Shown: positions 5,964 to 7,510 of the stretch, piece after piece | Layout of the letters: every line of letters starts with the position of its first letter | Numbering within the stretch: position 1 is the first letter of the stretch | Assembly (NCBI GenBank): GCA_003519375.1 | Contig: DOWV01000076.1 | Location: 665-8,174 of the forward strand | From: Bacteroidota bacterium | GTDB lineage: Bacteria > Bacteroidota > Ignavibacteria > UBA10030 | Length of the DNA stretch: 7,510 nt | Direction of reading: 5' to 3' | Made by a program: the position numbers and the translations under genes | Notes under the pieces: model-generated | The model's database searches: none | The model's input: only the letters and a program-made list of their open reading frames with translations | Told to the model about the DNA's origin: nothing

Positions 5964-6915
5964 TGCCGGATGACTCTTTGATGATAAACGACGGGCGGGC
6001 TTTCGTTTCGTTATAGATGCGGATCAGGTACTCGCCGAGGAAGCCAATGCTGATGAGCTGGACGCCGCCCAGGAACAGAACCGCCAGAAGGAGAGACGTC
6101 CAACCGGACACCGTCAGGTTGGTAAAGAAAAAAGCATAGATCGAATAAGCGCCGTAGAGGAAGCTCATCAGGGAAACCGCAAATCCCAGATACGTCACGA
6201 GATGAAGCGGCGCTGCAGAGAAAGAGAGGATGCCGTCGAGTGCAAGCCTGATCATTTTTCTCGTGCTGTATTTGCTTGTGCCCGCTGCCCGCTCGCCGGC
6301 AGTGAACCCTATACCGGCGGCGTTATAACCCATCCAGCCGATTAATCCCCGAAGGAACTGGTCACGTTCTTTCAGGGTCTTGAGACTGTCGACGACCGAT
6401 CGGTCGAGAAGTCGAAAATCTGCCGCGAAGGGCTGCACCCGCGTATCAGAGAAAGCGTTGATGAGGCGGTAGAAAAACCGCGACGTGAATCGCTTGAAGA
6501 AGGATTCCTTGACAGTCGATTCACGTATGGTATAGACGATTTGAAATCCCTCGCGCCACGTATCGATGAGGTCCGGGATCAATGCCGGGGGATGTTGAAG
6601 GTCGCCATCCATCGTAATGACGGCATTCCCTGTGGCGTACTGCAGGCCGGCGATCAAGGCGGCCTGATGCCCGAAGTTGCGCGAAAAAGACAGAACCTTG
6701 ATGCGAGGATCTTTCTTTCGCGCGTCCTGAATTACGCGGTATGTTCCGTCCGTGCTTCCGTCGTCGACGAAGAGGATTTCAAATTCGTATGGAAGCTTGT
6801 CGATGACCGGACGCAGCTGGTCAAGAAGAAGGGAGATGCTCTCTTCTTCGTTGAATACAGGAATTGCCACTGAGACGGTGCCTGCGAGTTTGCGGGAGGC
6901 GGATGTTTTTTTCAC
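5935..6915 (-). CDS. Polyprenyl-phosphate glycosyltransferase, GT2 family (GtrB/DPM1-like)
   Basis: This 326-residue enzyme is expected to transfer a sugar from a nucleotide donor to undecaprenyl or another polyprenyl phosphate at the inner face of the membrane. The GT2 fold opens with VSVAIPVFNEEES (14-26). It continues with FVDDGSTDGT (49-58), which contacts the nucleotide, SRNFGHQAAL (78-87), and the metal-binding D103-G-D105-LQHP. Further motifs are AADFRLLDR (163-171), RDQFLRGLIGWMGY (183-196) and AGTSKYS (210-216), all typical of the GtrB/YkcC/CsbB group. Two C-terminal membrane helices (about 236-262 and 271-292) are followed by GEYLIRIYNETKARP, also typical. The start is a GTG at 6915. 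An in-frame stop lies 15 nt upstream and no ATG occurs before residue 102, so the choice is firm although no Shine-Dalgarno is visible. This is the first gene of the leftward operon. The sugar (glucose, mannose, aminoarabinose and others) cannot be told from sequence. Confidence 0.93.
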   Translation of the reverse strand: MKKTSASRKLAGTVSVAIPVFNEEESISLLLDQLRPVIDKLPYEFEILFVDDGSTDGTYRVIQDARKKDPRIKVLSFSRNFGHQAALIAGLQYATGNAVITMDGDLQHPPALIPDLIDTWREGFQIVYTIRESTVKESFFKRFTSRFFYRLINAFSDTRVQPFAADFRLLDRSVVDSLKTLKERDQFLRGLIGWMGYNAAGIGFTAGERAAGTSKYSTRKMIRLALDGILSFSAAPLHLVTYLGFAVSLMSFLYGAYSIYAFFFTNLTVSGWTSLLLAVLFLGGVQLISIGFLGEYLIRIYNETKARPSFIIKESSGIDTAKHSDR

Positions 6916-7135
6916 GGTGTTCGGCGGTCTTCAGTATGGTGGTAAAAAGATTGTCTCACGCCAAGTCCCGCTCTCGGACGCCGCTCATATGCGGGATTCA
7001 AAAAGCGAACCGCCCCCGAACCAACAACGTCCCAGATACAAGACATCGGGGCAGGTCGGGGCAAGCGAGGGGCTAATAATCAGACATTTTGGACAGGCTT
7101 TGCGACTTTGCGTGAGATCTCTTTAAGAACACTTC

Positions 7136-7510
7136 TTACTTCTTCTCAATCTGGATTCGGATTTCCGAAGGGAGCAGCGACGCAAAAGCAATCTTGAGCG
7201 TCCGGTTCTTCTCCCGAACTCCGTAGCTTCTTGAGTGCCAGGTCTCAAGAACAGAAATCTCTCCTGTAGAGACAGAGACAATATACTCCGTGTTTCCTTT
7301 TCTTGCTATGGCTTTTTGGGAGGCTGTCACTTCCGGAGAGATGCCTGGCGCGAAGTGAAGATAACTCTCACCTGAATGCGAGCCTGAGCCACTGAGTGTG
7401 TCGATGATCAGGAGGGAGAAAGGCACTTTGCGGAGCTCGAAACGCCGGCGATGTGTGATTCGGGATGGAAGCCTCAAGTAGGCGTAGTGCTCCGCCTCAA
7501 GGACATCGCC
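7136..7510 (-). CDS. Heparinase II/III-like polysaccharide lyase, C-terminal end (partial)
   Basis: The last 124 residues of a gene whose 5' part lies beyond the right edge. The frame is open to the last base, and a TTG at 7477 is an ordinary internal leucine codon. The visible part, DVLEAEHYAYLRLPSRITHRRRFELRK and SLLIIDTLSGSGSHSGESYLHFAPG split by only a few residues, has the beta-sandwich character and the R-R / D-x-L-x-G-x-G-x-H...HF-P pattern of the C-terminal domain of heparinase II/III-like proteins. These are usually exported or periplasmic uronate-polysaccharide lyases or hydrolases, and they are often found within exopolysaccharide gene clusters. The catalytic alpha/alpha toroid is outside the window. 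The gene ends 220 bp before the GTG of the downstream glycosyltransferase, and no clear terminator is seen between, so read-through is possible. Confidence 0.75.
   Translation of the reverse strand, partial: GDVLEAEHYAYLRLPSRITHRRRFELRKVPFSLLIIDTLSGSGSHSGESYLHFAPGISPEVTASQKAIARKGNTEYIVSVSTGEISVLETWHSRSYGVREKNRTLKIAFASLLPSEIRIQIEKK

Noticed and set aside
6936..6998. Promoter for the glycosyltransferase operon (CATACT near 6936 on the minus strand) and a weak stem between 6964 and 6998
   Set aside because: No -35-like hexamer at a normal distance (TTGGCG is about 20 bp away), and the stem has a 19-nt loop and a wobble pair; not strong enough to list.

Overview
The window is bacterial DNA of moderate GC (slightly above half) and most likely comes from the Bacteroidota/Chlorobiota/Ignavibacteria (FCB) side of the tree. 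The main evidence is a small PUR-domain protein of the DUF3276 type (residues VRAGRTTYFVDVK...YLSISE), a family typical of that group and of spirochaetes. A large exported M28 peptidase of a type common in environmental FCB, acidobacterial and gemmatimonad genomes fits this. The assignment is inference, because no rRNA or tRNA is present. Gene order and density look chromosomal, and I see no mobile element, CRISPR array or RNA gene.

Left part (1-1208). A clear rho-independent terminator ends a + strand gene lying off the left edge. Facing it is the PUR gene (112-333, minus), with a strong hairpin after its stop codon and an inverted repeat upstream. After about 230 bp with no recognisable gene comes a 98-residue minus-strand protein (565-861). 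It is essentially only the second half of the N-terminal MshEN/T2SSE_N domain of PilB/GspE-type secretion ATPases, with no ATPase attached. The 347-bp divergent region between it and the peptidase gene holds a perfect 8+3+8 palindrome.

Middle (1209-3720, plus). A secreted di-zinc M28 metallopeptidase with all expected metal and catalytic residues is preceded by a strong ribosome binding site and followed by a strong terminator. Next is a six-helix membrane protein of unknown function.

Right part (3742-7510, minus). Three overlapping genes read leftwards: a GtrB/DPM1-like polyprenyl-phosphate glycosyltransferase (GT2), a zinc-ribbon SAM methyltransferase, and a multi-spanning GT-C (family 39-like) glycosyltransferase. 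The natural reading is that the first makes a polyprenyl-phosphate sugar and the last uses it outside the membrane, with the methyltransferase modifying a sugar or another intermediate. Upstream of them, entering from the right edge, is the C-terminal end of a heparinase II/III-like polysaccharide lyase. This suggests the right edge runs into a larger surface-polysaccharide locus.

The points most worth follow-up are the stand-alone MshEN half-domain gene with its palindromic upstream site, and the compact GT2-methyltransferase-GT39 operon with two non-ATG starts.
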